From Chloroflexota bacterium (lineage in GTDB: Bacteria; Chloroflexota; Anaerolineae; Aggregatilineales; Phototrophicaceae), in assembly GCA_026706395.1 (NCBI GenBank), contig JAPOYU010000146.1:1-51666 (forward strand): DNA of 51,666 nt. The letters are read 5' to 3'. The notes under the pieces are model-generated. The model had not been told where the DNA came from. It saw only the letters and a list, made by a program, of their open reading frames with translations, and did not search any database. Position 1 is the first letter of the stretch; the number at the start of each line of letters is the position of its first letter. Below are positions 26,277 to 34,155 of the stretch, in pieces. Both the position numbers and the translations under genes were made by a program.

Positions 26277-26507
26277 TCAAACTCCCTTGTGAACTAGCTC
26301 GCGTCCGTTCGAAATTCAGGCAATTGGACATGGCGCGCTCGGCCAAACCGCGCCCCAAGCCCGAGAGCCCAAACCTGATTCTATCAGCATTGACGTCGAT
26401 TGCATGAGAGATCCCAAGCAAAAGATACTAGCGCAATTTGCCGCGATTGCAACACTCGGCTGTCGTCGGCTTTGCCGGGCAGAAGCGCCGCGGCTGGCTG
26501 GCAGCCA

Positions 26508-26538
26508 TTGCGTGATCACGCCGGACTTCGCCTATAAT
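26508..26538 (+). promoter_or_regulatory. Candidate promoter for yraN-miaA-moa-rnc run
   Basis: TATAAT at 26533-26538, 34 bases before the yraN ATG; TTGCGT at 26508-26513 is 19 bases upstream. The -10 is convincing, the -35 is weak. Confidence 0.45.
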
Positions 26539-26571
26539 AGCGTGAGCCCAAGTCGGTCCGGAACCTGTTCT

Positions 26572-26937
26572 ATGGCTAATCGACGACAAACCGGTGAAGC
26601 CGGCGAAGACATCGCCCGCCAATACCTGCGCAGGAAGGGCTACGCCATCCTCACCAGCAATTGGTCAACGCGCCTGGGCGAGCTCGACATTGTCGCCGAG
26701 CGCGGCGGCGTCCTGGTCTTCGTCGAGGTGAAGACGCGCCGCGGCGCCGATACCGATGCGGCGCTGGCGTCGATCACGCCCGCCAAGCACGAACGGATGC
26801 TCAATGCGGTCTACCAGTATTTGCACGAGCATGACATTGACCCCGACAGGCAGTGGCGCATTGATGTCATTGCCGTCGCTCTGAGAGCCGCTGGTCCCCC
26901 GCGCATTGATCACGTGGAGGATGCCTTTGACTGGTGA
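26572..26937 (+). CDS. YraN family (UPF0102) endonuclease-fold protein
   Basis: A 121-residue protein of normal length for the family. The restriction-endonuclease-like core is visible: Glu in GEAGEDIARQYLRRKGY, then STRLGELDIVAE and LVFVEVKTRR, giving the E...D...ExK metal site. YraN proteins are widespread; the cellular role is not settled and is thought to involve nucleic acid processing. ATG 26572 follows TATAAT by 34 bases; the frame is open upstream but that part is not family-like. Its 3' end overlaps miaA by 11-17 bases. Confidence 0.85.
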   Translation: MANRRQTGEAGEDIARQYLRRKGYAILTSNWSTRLGELDIVAERGGVLVFVEVKTRRGADTDAALASITPAKHERMLNAVYQYLHEHDIDPDRQWRIDVIAVALRAAGPPRIDHVEDAFDW

Positions 26938-27862
26938 CAGGTCCCCGCTCGTCATCATCCTTGGTCCGACCGGCGTCGGCAAAACCACGCTGGCCATCGA
27001 CCTGGCGGAAGCGCTCGGCGGAGAAATCGTCAGCGCCGACAGCCGTCAAATCTATCGCCACATGGATATTGGCACGGCCAAGCCGACCGCCGCGCAGCAA
27101 GCGCGGGTTCGCCACCATCTGATTGACATTGCGCCGCCGGATTACAATCTAAGCCTGGCTGAATACCAGGACGCGGCCTATCGAGCGATTGACGCGACCA
27201 GCCAACGCGGCCAGATTCCGTTTCTTGTCGGCGGCAGCGGACAGTACATCACGGCTCTTGAAGAAGGCTGGTCGATACCGCGCGTGCCGCCCGATGTCGA
27301 GCTGCGCGCCAAGCTGGAAGCGTACGTCCGCGCAAACTCGCCCGAGAGCCTGCACAAGCGCCTTGCGCTGGTTGATCCGACCGCGGCCGCGCGCATCCAC
27401 CCCAACAACACCCGCCGCGTGATCCGCGCCTTGGAAGTCCATACCTTGACCGGTCAAGCCATTAGCGACCTACAGAAGAAAGTCCCGCCACCCTACCGCA
27501 TAATGAGGCTGGGCTTGCAGTTGCCGCGCGCGATTCTTTACCCGCGCGTGGACGCTCGGGTAGACGCGATGATTGCCGCGGGCTTGGTGGATGAGGTCGC
27601 GCGCCTTCTTGAAATGGGTTATGACCGCGCGCTGCCGTCGATGAGCAGCCTCGGTTATCGCGAAATCGCCGCGCACCTTCTCGATGGCGCGCCGCTGGAC
27701 AACTCGGTTGATCGCGCGAAATTCAGCACGCACGAGTTCATCCGGCGCCAGGACGTTTGGTTCCGCGGGCATGACAACGGCATTCTGTGGCATAATGTTG
27801 AAGACTTGGACACCGCTACGTTGGCGCAAATCTTGCGCGGCTGGCTGGCGCTAGGCGATTGA
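26921..27862 (+). CDS. miaA: tRNA dimethylallyltransferase
   Basis: A roughly 313-residue enzyme that adds a dimethylallyl group to A37 of tRNAs reading U-initial codons. Walker A LGPTGVGKTTLA (about residue 15), the catalytic-Asp segment IVSADSRQIYRHMDIGTAKP, VGGSGQYITAL and NTRRVIRALEVHTLTG are typical. Start is uncertain: ATG 26921 is directly against GGAGG, with no spacer, while the in-frame TTG at 26927 has ideal six-base spacing and would still keep the whole fold. The two differ by two residues. Overlaps yraN. Confidence 0.93.
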   Translation: MPLTGDRSPLVIILGPTGVGKTTLAIDLAEALGGEIVSADSRQIYRHMDIGTAKPTAAQQARVRHHLIDIAPPDYNLSLAEYQDAAYRAIDATSQRGQIPFLVGGSGQYITALEEGWSIPRVPPDVELRAKLEAYVRANSPESLHKRLALVDPTAAARIHPNNTRRVIRALEVHTLTGQAISDLQKKVPPPYRIMRLGLQLPRAILYPRVDARVDAMIAAGLVDEVARLLEMGYDRALPSMSSLGYREIAAHLLDGAPLDNSVDRAKFSTHEFIRRQDVWFRGHDNGILWHNVEDLDTATLAQILRGWLALGD

Positions 27863-27916
27863 TCAATTTACTCATATTGGACCGATACCCTTCAAAGGAT
27901 TTCAGAAGAAACACTG

Positions 27917-28411
27917 ATGGCAGCGACAGGTAAACTGACCCACCTGGATGAAAGGGGCCGCGCAAACATGGTCGATGTCGGCGGCAAAGCAGCAACGGAA
28001 AGGCTGGCGCGCGCGGCCGCGGTCGTAAGAATGGCGCCCGCGACCCTGGCTCTGATTCGCGCGGGCGATGTCAAAAAGGGCGATGTGCTGAACGTCGCGC
28101 GCATCGCGGGCTTTATGGCGGCCAAGAGAACAGCCGACCTGATCCCGCTCTGCCATCCGCTGCCCATCAACAAGATTAGCCTGGATCTCTGTATCAACGA
28201 AGCGGATTCCGCCATCGAGATCAGGTCCGTGGTCAAGACGACTGGACTGACCGGCGTTGAAATGGAAGCGCTGACAGCCGTATCGGTGGCGGCGCTGACG
28301 ATTTATGACATGGCGAAAGCGCTCGATCGCGCGATGCGCATCACCGATATCCGGCTGCTGGAAAAGCGGGGCGGCGTCCGCGGCGATTACCTGGCGGAGG
28401 AGCAGGGATAA
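27917..28411 (+). CDS. moaC: Cyclic pyranopterin monophosphate synthase
   Basis: A 164-residue MoaC. It converts the MoaA product to cyclic pyranopterin monophosphate in molybdenum-cofactor synthesis. Family signatures: [18 protein letters not shown] at the N-terminus, [10 protein letters not shown] (about residue 74) and [20 protein letters not shown] (about 115) with the conserved acidic and His residues. Two bases separate it from the MoaD-MoaE fusion gene. moaA is not in the window. Confidence 0.95.
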   Translation: MAATGKLTHLDERGRANMVDVGGKAATERLARAAAVVRMAPATLALIRAGDVKKGDVLNVARIAGFMAAKRTADLIPLCHPLPINKISLDLCINEADSAIEIRSVVKTTGLTGVEMEALTAVSVAALTIYDMAKALDRAMRITDIRLLEKRGGVRGDYLAEEQG

Positions 28412-28413
28412 CA

Positions 28414-29145
28414 ATGCGAATCACAGCGCTCTTCTTTGCCACACTGCGCGATCGCGTTGGCGCGCGCAAAATCATCATTGAGGTAAACGAGGCGACCGAA
28501 ACCATCGCGGACTTGCGCATCGAGTTGAGCGCGCGCTATCCGGCGGCGGCCGACAATCTTCGCGTCGCCCTGGCCGCCATAAACGAAGAGTTTGCCACCG
28601 ATGCGGATCGCATAAGCGATGGCGACGAGGTGGCCTTCTTCCCGCCCGTCAGTGGCGGCTCCGGCGACGCCGAGGGGCGCCCAGAGATCTTCCGCCTGCC
28701 GATGGCGCCAATCGACCATGATGAAATCGTCGCCGCGCTTACGACTGCGCGCACCGGCGCCGTCTGCCTTTTCACTGGCGTCGTTCGCGGCCAGACGTCC
28801 AAGGCGGGTCACCTGCCGGTAACGCAGAGCCTCGAATACGAAGCCTACGAAACCATGGCGCTGGCGAAGATGCAACAGGTGGCGGCCGAAATCCGCGCGC
28901 GCTGGCCCAAAGTGGAAGGCGTCGCCATCGTCCAGCGCCTGGGCAAATTGCAGGTGGGCGACAATACGGTCCTCTGCGGCTGCTCATCGCCCCACCGCGA
29001 TGACGGCTGCTTTGAATCGGCGCGCTACGGCATTGACCGCCTCAAGGAGATTGTGCCGGTCTGGAAAAAAGAAATCGGGAGCGCTGGTGAAACTTGGATC
29101 GAAGGCGATTACCGCCCGGCAGCCGGCGACAAAAGTCTGGGCTGA
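28414..29145 (+). CDS. MoaD-MoaE fusion, molybdopterin synthase
   Basis: A 243-residue protein that joins both subunits of molybdopterin synthase. Residues 1-82 are MoaD (ubiquitin-like; RITALFFATLRDRVG to VAFFPPVSGG). Residues about 93-235 are MoaE, with CLFTGVVRGQT, the LQVGDNTVLCGCSSPHR segment and RLKEIVPVWKKE carrying the active-site lysines. The diglycine of MoaD, which must be a free C-terminus to carry the sulfur, is internal here (VSGGSGD), so proteolytic cleavage after Gly-Gly or a different sulfur route is required. A similar fusion, MoaX, is known in mycobacteria. GGAGGAGCAGGG before the ATG is a strong ribosome site. Confidence 0.92.
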   Translation: MRITALFFATLRDRVGARKIIIEVNEATETIADLRIELSARYPAAADNLRVALAAINEEFATDADRISDGDEVAFFPPVSGGSGDAEGRPEIFRLPMAPIDHDEIVAALTTARTGAVCLFTGVVRGQTSKAGHLPVTQSLEYEAYETMALAKMQQVAAEIRARWPKVEGVAIVQRLGKLQVGDNTVLCGCSSPHRDDGCFESARYGIDRLKEIVPVWKKEIGSAGETWIEGDYRPAAGDKSLG

Positions 29146-29179
29146 ATCGCTTGTCGGCGCGTCAAGAGAAATCAGCTTG

Positions 29180-29205
29180 TGCAGGGGCGAGCCTTGGTTC
29201 GCCCT
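29180..29205. repeat. Intergenic palindrome family, copy E
   Basis: GGGCGAGCC-TT-GGTTCGCCC (29185-29204), 9-bp stem with one non-Watson-Crick (G-T) position, between moaDE and rnc. As RNA it would form a hairpin 35 bases ahead of the rnc start. Confidence 0.6.
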
Positions 29206-29239
29206 TTGATGCAATTTGAAACCAAGGGGCAGGCTAACC

Positions 29240-29998
29240 ATGGGAGCGCCAGACGACAGCCCGCCGATCGAAGATGTTCTCGGCATACAGTTCGATGATC
29301 CCGGCTTGCTCACCCAGGCGCTGACGCATCGATCATTCGTCAATGAATCTGATAGCGGCGTTGATGAGCGCGACAATGAACGCCTTGAATTCCTGGGGGA
29401 CGCAGTTCTCGATCTCATCGTCGCCGACCTGCTCTATCGCAGATATCCGCATGCCGATGAAGGCGAACTGACACAGCTGCGCGCCGCGATAGTAAAGACC
29501 GAGTCGCTCGCGCAGCTGGGATCAAACTGCCGCCTGGGCGAGTATCTACGCATTGGTCATGGCGAAGAGCTCAGCGGCGGCCGGCAACGCGCGACCTTGC
29601 TGTGCCAAGCCTTCGAGGCGCTCGTCGGCGCCATTTACCTGGACCGCGGTTTGCCTGCGCTTCTCAATTTTGTAACGCCACCCTTGCTTGGGCTGCTGGA
29701 TCACATCGTTGAAAACCGCTTGCACATCGACGCCCGCAGCCAACTACAAGAACGCGTACAAGCCCGCTTGAATATCCCGCCGGATTATCGCGTCACGGGC
29801 GCCGCCGGACCCGAACACGCCAAAGAATTTCGCGTCGAGGTGGCGATCGGCGACGTGATCCTAGGCGCTGGCATCGGAGCGAGCAAACGCGCCGCCGCCC
29901 GAGACGCCGCGCGCGTCGCGCTCCAGCAGCTCGAAGCGGACGGCTTGCCCGATTCGGTACTGCAAAGTCGTGAAGGCGCCGGAGATGAATTCGGCTGA
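29240..29998 (+). CDS. rnc: Ribonuclease III
   Basis: A 252-residue double-strand-specific endonuclease. The signature NERLEFLGDAVLDL carries the catalytic Glu and Asp; the second metal Glu is in FEALVGAIYLDRG. A double-stranded RNA-binding domain occupies about residues 175-245 (DARSQLQERVQARL to GASKRAAARDAARVALQQL). ATG 29240 has AGG seven bases upstream; an in-frame TTG at 29216 is unlikely. Last gene of the yraN-miaA-moaC-moaDE-rnc run. RNase III often cuts its own leader, and the copy E palindrome here may matter for that, which is speculation. Confidence 0.93.
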   Translation: MGAPDDSPPIEDVLGIQFDDPGLLTQALTHRSFVNESDSGVDERDNERLEFLGDAVLDLIVADLLYRRYPHADEGELTQLRAAIVKTESLAQLGSNCRLGEYLRIGHGEELSGGRQRATLLCQAFEALVGAIYLDRGLPALLNFVTPPLLGLLDHIVENRLHIDARSQLQERVQARLNIPPDYRVTGAAGPEHAKEFRVEVAIGDVILGAGIGASKRAAARDAARVALQQLEADGLPDSVLQSREGAGDEFG

Positions 29999-30077
29999 CC
30001 CAGTGAGACTGGTGGACAAACAAGAGGCGGTCTCAAGACTCAAAACTAGCCGCAATACTGACTAGAATCTCGCCTCT

Positions 30078-30605
30078 ATGTATGATACAATCGGTCAGAG
30101 ATTGTGGTGCTGGAGTCGAAAGCATTCAGGATTATCAGGCGCGACGGCGCTGCCCGGAGCTTTGCCATTCGAGATGATTGTGGAACGACAAGAGCAAGGC
30201 AAACCAGATGCAGTTTCGAATGCTGAACTCCGTAAGGATACAGTGTTAGTTATGCTCAATGCCGTGAAGGAGAAGTGGGATACGATACTCATTCTCGTCG
30301 TTTTGCTCGGCGGGCTTGTAGGCATTATCAATCCCCGTTTTGACTCCCTGGAAGCAAACCTGAATACCAAAATCGCCGCAGTTGAGACAAATCTAAATGC
30401 CAGGATTGACGCTGTTGAGACAAACCTAAATGCCAGGATTGACGCTGTTGAGACAAACCTAAACGCCAGGATTGACGCTGTTGAGACCAAATTTGACAAC
30501 CGGTTCACCAGCCTGGCGGAGATGATGATCGTAGCTCACACCAACGGCGAAGCTACGAGAGAAGAGCTTTTGGCCATCTGGCAGCGTGTCGCCGAAGACA
30601 ACTAG
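30078..30605 (+). CDS. Membrane-anchored coiled-coil protein with 11-residue repeats
   Basis: Up to 175 residues. One membrane helix (WDTILILVVLLGGLVGII, about residues 67-84) is followed by five 11-residue repeats (SLEANLNTKIA, three of AVETNLNARID, AVETKFDNRFT) and a helical tail. An 11-residue period gives a right-handed or straight coiled coil. Function unknown. The start is doubtful: ATG 30078 lies inside TATGATACAAT, a -10-like string also found upstream of the coiled-coil gene at 1-233, so translation may begin later, for example at ATG 30174 or 30252. Related in design to the proteins at 1-233 and 9447-9656. Confidence 0.6.
   Translation: MYDTIGQRLWCWSRKHSGLSGATALPGALPFEMIVERQEQGKPDAVSNAELRKDTVLVMLNAVKEKWDTILILVVLLGGLVGIINPRFDSLEANLNTKIAAVETNLNARIDAVETNLNARIDAVETNLNARIDAVETKFDNRFTSLAEMMIVAHTNGEATREELLAIWQRVAEDN
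30345..30509 (+). repeat. Tandem 33-bp coding repeat (about five units)
   Basis: Units start at 30345, 30378, 30411, 30444 and 30477. The three middle units differ at only four positions, so they arose by recent duplication or are kept alike by recombination; the outer two are diverged. Each codes for one 11-residue coiled-coil unit. Confidence 0.85.
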
Positions 30606-30700
30606 AGCGTATTCTGCCTATACCAAACGTACAAGCCTCGCTCGCGCGGGGTTTCGCCAATTGAGTAATGAGCAGTTTGTTTCGTACACAAACCCCACAA

Positions 30701-32821
30701 TTAGTAACGCCGCTTCTCGAAGCAATCGTCGCAGATGCGATAGCGATGCCGTGACGGAAGCGGGGCGCCACAGGAACGGCAGCGCCGCGCCATATTCAGG
30801 TTTCGCAGCAGCGCCTCGTCAATGGAGAGCGACCATTCGCGCCGCTCTTCGCGCGCTTGCCGATGCGCTTCGCAATTTTCGGTGAACTCCTTCCGCCGCG
30901 AAAGCCAGAGATAGATATCGGCGCAGGCGATTGAATATTCGGTCGCTTCCAGATCGCCGCCATCGCGGATCGGCGTCGGCGCGTCCGGCGGCAAGGGAAC
31001 CTGATAGCCCTCCAGGATCATATAGGCGCAATCCAGCCAGTAGGGGCGCGTCGCCTTGCGCGTCGGCGCATTGACCAGCTGCAGCGCCTTCGCCAAGCCC
31101 AGCCTTTCGATATCGTCATCCGACAGCATCTTGGCCAGGGCTATGCGCTCATCCATATCGGCGGTCGTGATGACCGACCGCAATTCCGCCGGTATCGACT
31201 TCAGCTCAGCCCATTGCGCCAATTGCTCGGCCAGGTTGCCCGGGATCAACTCCAGATCATCGGCGGTCGGCGCAACGCGCGCGAAGGTCAACTCGGGCGG
31301 CGCCTGCGCATACAAGTCTCGAATGACGCGCATTTCCCGCTTGCTGACCGCGCCGATAAGCCCGGCTTGGGACATGCCGTAACGCCCGGCGCGCCCGCCA
31401 ATCTGGCGCACCTCGCTGGCGTACAGACACCGATCGTTTTTGCCATCGAACTTTTCCACCTCAAAGAAGCAGACGACATCGGCCGGCAAATTCAAGCCCA
31501 TGCCGACCGCGTCCGTCGCCACGCAGATTTCGGTCTCGCCATTGGCGAAGCGATCGGCTTGCCGCCGCCGCACTTCCGGCGGCAAACTGCCGTAGACCAC
31601 CGAGACCGTCCGGCCGAGCCGTTCCAGCTTCATCTTCAGATCCAGCACGCCCTGCCGCGTGAAAGCCACCAGAATGGTCGCCGGCGGCAGCGACTCCAGC
31701 GTGAAATGCCGCTCAGCCAGCGCGATCGGCGCCAAGCGCTCATGTTCCACCACTTCGCAGGGGATTTCAGCGGCCGCCGCCAACACTTCAATGAGCTTGC
31801 GCGCCGTCGGAGGACCGATGATATGCATCTCGGGCGCGGCCGATTCCATCAAGGCGCGCGTCCAAGCCCAACCGCGGTCGGCGTCAGCCAACATCTGCGC
31901 CTCATCGATGATCACGCATGCGCCGCTCTTCATGGCGTTGAACATTTCGATCGTCGCCGCGGTGATGCGCGCCCCGTCAACCGGGATATACTCCTCGCCT
32001 GTCAACAGATGACAGGCGACCCCTTCATCATTCAGCCGATCGTAGACCTCGTAAGCCAGCAGGCGCAGCGGCGCCAGATACCAGCCGGAGCCAGCCGCCT
32101 TCAGCGCCTCCAGCGCGTCGTGCGTCTTGCCGCTGTTGGGCGCCCCGATATGAATAGTGAGCCGCTGCTGATCCCGATATTCGTTCCGCCATTTGGGGAA
32201 GGCGTCGATGAGCCGGTTTCGCAGCCGCGTCTCCGCCTGGCGCTTTCTCCGCCCCCGCGAGCGCCCGCCACGATTCCGTTTCCGCTTGCGGCGCTCGCCC
32301 TCGGCCTCCGTCTGACCGAGCAGTTGGCTGAATTCGGCGAATGTCTCCGGCAGATTCCAGTATCCGCGCACATCGCGCCAGGTCACATGCTTGGTCGAAA
32401 GGCCCGCTTCGCGCATCGTGCTGTCCAAGCGCCGCTTGTCCATATCCAGAACGGCGCGCAATTCGCTCGGGCGCAATCGCTCATAGCCGGCGATCATTTC
32501 GCGCAAATCGGGGTCTGACGCGGTTGGCAAAAAGCTGTATACCGGAAGGCGCAGCTTGCCGCGCGGATCGACGAAACTGTCCAGCGCCAGTTCGTCGGCC
32601 GCCTTGCGCAAAGCCGATGAAGTCACACCAGCTAGTTTTGCCGCTTGCTTCACGCTATAGCTGCGCGCGAAAACCTGCTCTTCGATTGAGTCGCTTTCCT
32701 TGGGCGCCCCGACGCCCTCGCGCAGCCGATCGCCGCAACGATCAAGCGCTTCGCGCCAGGCGTCGTCCAGGGCTGCTGCGCGCGTCAAATCACCGATGAA
32801 CGCCTCGGGGGTACTCTCCAC
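30701..32821 (-). CDS. SUV3-like RNA helicase with N-terminal HTH and C-terminal zinc ribbon
   Basis: A 706-residue superfamily 2 helicase. Walker A is GAPNSGKTH (226-234), the DExH box is IIDEAQM (Asp306-Gln309), followed by LHIIGPP-type motif III, VATDAVGMGLNLP and QIGGRAGRYG (473-482). GxxNSGKT, WYLAPLRLLAYEVYDRLN and FFEVEKFDG are characteristic of SUV3/SUPV3L1, the mitochondrial degradosome helicase. Added are an N-terminal helix-turn-helix-like segment (YSVKQAAKLAGVTSSALRKA, 55-74), a very basic linker (177-205) and a four-cysteine ribbon at the end (Cys681, 684, 697, 700). The GTG start has AAGGAG seven bases upstream. It ends an operon with an HNH nuclease and an FHA regulator. Confidence 0.85.
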   Translation of the reverse strand: MESTPEAFIGDLTRAAALDDAWREALDRCGDRLREGVGAPKESDSIEEQVFARSYSVKQAAKLAGVTSSALRKAADELALDSFVDPRGKLRLPVYSFLPTASDPDLREMIAGYERLRPSELRAVLDMDKRRLDSTMREAGLSTKHVTWRDVRGYWNLPETFAEFSQLLGQTEAEGERRKRKRNRGGRSRGRRKRQAETRLRNRLIDAFPKWRNEYRDQQRLTIHIGAPNSGKTHDALEALKAAGSGWYLAPLRLLAYEVYDRLNDEGVACHLLTGEEYIPVDGARITAATIEMFNAMKSGACVIIDEAQMLADADRGWAWTRALMESAAPEMHIIGPPTARKLIEVLAAAAEIPCEVVEHERLAPIALAERHFTLESLPPATILVAFTRQGVLDLKMKLERLGRTVSVVYGSLPPEVRRRQADRFANGETEICVATDAVGMGLNLPADVVCFFEVEKFDGKNDRCLYASEVRQIGGRAGRYGMSQAGLIGAVSKREMRVIRDLYAQAPPELTFARVAPTADDLELIPGNLAEQLAQWAELKSIPAELRSVITTADMDERIALAKMLSDDDIERLGLAKALQLVNAPTRKATRPYWLDCAYMILEGYQVPLPPDAPTPIRDGGDLEATEYSIACADIYLWLSRRKEFTENCEAHRQAREERREWSLSIDEALLRNLNMARRCRSCGAPLPSRHRYRICDDCFEKRRY

Positions 32822-32847
32822 TGCCAGGCTCCTTCTGTTGCTGCGCC

Positions 32848-33306
32848 CTAGTCCGTCCAGCTAAGCTGAGGCGCCTCCATGCGCCGGTTTTCCAACTCCT
32901 TCGGCGCGGCGCCAAACAGGGGCATCTGCCGCGCTCGTTCGAGGCCATATAGATCGAAAACGCGCTGCACCAATGCGGTTGCTCTGCCGGTCTCCTGGTG
33001 GATTTCCGCAGCGAAGCGAGCCGGGTGCTTCTGCCCCTTGCGGCGGTTGCAATCGGGGCAAGCGACCACCAGATTCGTCGCTGCGTTCATGCCGCCCTGC
33101 TTCAAACTAAGAACATGATCCAACTCGAATTCGGCGCTGACCAGGCTCAAGCCGCACCATTCGCAACAGCCCGCCGATTCCAGAATCCGATCGCGCAGGT
33201 CAGCCGCTAGCAAGCGCCCGCGGGCCCGACTTCGCCTTGCGCGCGAATTCAAAGCGGCGGCGTACTGTTCGAGCGCGCCCGCATCAAGAATATCCTGATA
33301 GATCAC
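32848..33306 (-). CDS. HNH endonuclease
   Basis: A 152-residue protein. A helical N-terminus rich in Arg precedes an HNH domain: CEWCGLSLV (zinc Cys pair, about 48-51), FELDHVLSLKQGG (catalytic His of the DH pair), NLVVACPDCNRRKG (second Cys pair and Asn). This is the McrA-like, zinc-stabilised nuclease type. The C-terminal 60 residues are not recognised. The start is GTG 33306, five bases after the stop of the FHA gene; the helicase gene follows 26 bases downstream. No inteins, group I introns or phage genes are near, so a host function with its operon partners is more likely than a homing enzyme. Confidence 0.82.
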   Translation of the reverse strand: MIYQDILDAGALEQYAAALNSRARRSRARGRLLAADLRDRILESAGCCEWCGLSLVSAEFELDHVLSLKQGGMNAATNLVVACPDCNRRKGQKHPARFAAEIHQETGRATALVQRVFDLYGLERARQMPLFGAAPKELENRRMEAPQLSWTD

Positions 33307-33311
33307 CTAGG

Positions 33312-33998
33312 TCAGTATTCCTGCGGATTGTCCAGACGAAAACCATGACCGCGCACAGTCACGATATATTGATGCTCGCTATCGACCTGCGCCAGGCGAT
33401 CGCGCAGGCGCCGCACTAAGGCGTCAATCGCTTGCTCGCTGACGCCCAATCTCATCGCTTCGGGCCAGACCGCGTCGACCACATCGTGGCGGCTGCAAAC
33501 GCCGCCTTGACTGGCGAACAAAATTTCAAGCAGGCGATACTGCGGCAGGCTGAGCGGCGGCTCCAGGATCTCATCGCGGATGCGAACCTCGCGCGTCTCC
33601 GGATCTAGTTTCATGCGCAAGCCCGTCATCGCGCCGGAGGGAATCACATCGGGCAGCACGCGCGTGGTCGAGGGCGCCGTCGCCCCCGAGCCCACGAAAC
33701 GTAGAATGATATCTTTGGCAATCCGAATCTCGTCGCCGTCATTCAACTCGCGCATACCCGTCAGGCGGAAGCCATTGATCCAGGTGCCGTTCTTGCTCTT
33801 TAGATCTTCGACAAGAGCGCTGCCCTCTTCCAGCCGCAGGCACAGGTGTTGGCGCGAAATCTGCCGAACGGGAATGACAATATCACAAGCCTCGTCCCGC
33901 CCGAGCACCATCTCAGCGCGGTCCAGCAACCAGTGCGGGTGCGACAATGATCCATCCAGCCAGACGATGACCGGGAATTCATCGTTTACTTGCGACAT
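33312..33998 (-). CDS. FHA domain fused to OmpR-type winged-helix DNA-binding domain
   Basis: A 228-residue protein. The FHA domain (about 25-100) has the phosphothreonine-binding residues in VLGRDEACDIVI, ISRQHLCL and SKNGTWING. The C-terminal domain (about 130-224) is a response-regulator-type winged helix: LSLPQYRLLEILFASQGGVCS, then WPEAM and the recognition-helix and wing segments ending in YIVTVRGHGFRL. No receiver domain is present. It probably reads a phosphothreonine signal from a Ser/Thr kinase and controls transcription; no kinase is in the window. First gene of the operon with HNH nuclease and SUV3-like helicase, diverging from ftsY. Confidence 0.88.
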   Translation of the reverse strand: MSQVNDEFPVIVWLDGSLSHPHWLLDRAEMVLGRDEACDIVIPVRQISRQHLCLRLEEGSALVEDLKSKNGTWINGFRLTGMRELNDGDEIRIAKDIILRFVGSGATAPSTTRVLPDVIPSGAMTGLRMKLDPETREVRIRDEILEPPLSLPQYRLLEILFASQGGVCSRHDVVDAVWPEAMRLGVSEQAIDALVRRLRDRLAQVDSEHQYIVTVRGHGFRLDNPQEY

Positions 33999-34054
33999 TG
34001 TAGCAAAAGCCCGCCTTCAATCGTCTAAGCTGCCGCCAACTTCTGACGCTTCCT

Positions 34055-34060
34055 ATTATA
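34055..34060 (-). promoter_or_regulatory. -10 element (TATAAT) for FHA-HNH-helicase operon
   Basis: TATAAT on the minus strand 57 bases before the FHA gene start. No convincing -35 at 17 bases. It faces the ftsY promoter about 30 bases away. Confidence 0.4.
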
Positions 34061-34090
34061 CAGCATTATGGCAAAAGCCACGACAGCGCA

Positions 34091-34119
34091 TTGTCGCGGC
34101 TCGCCCTCCGCTGTATAAT
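34091..34119 (+). promoter_or_regulatory. ftsY promoter
   Basis: TTGTCG (34091-34096), 17-base spacer, TATAAT (34114-34119); predicted transcript start near 34126, about 30 bases before the TTG start of ftsY. Confidence 0.6.
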
Positions 34120-34155
34120 CGCCGCTCGACGCGCGACTTGACGGGGGCATTCAAT

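Noticed and set aside
30636..30656. GC hairpin (CCTCGC / GCGGGG) followed by TTT as terminator of the coiled-coil gene
   Set aside because: Six-base stem with a G-T pair and only three T residues; too weak to list.
31214..32518. 434-residue plus-strand open frame
   Set aside because: Antisense to the SUV3-like helicase, with no recognisable domain.
33580..34155. N-terminal extension of FtsY by 192 residues
   Set aside because: It runs antisense to the FHA gene; the promoter at 34091-34119 lies inside it and TTG 34156 has a good ribosome site.
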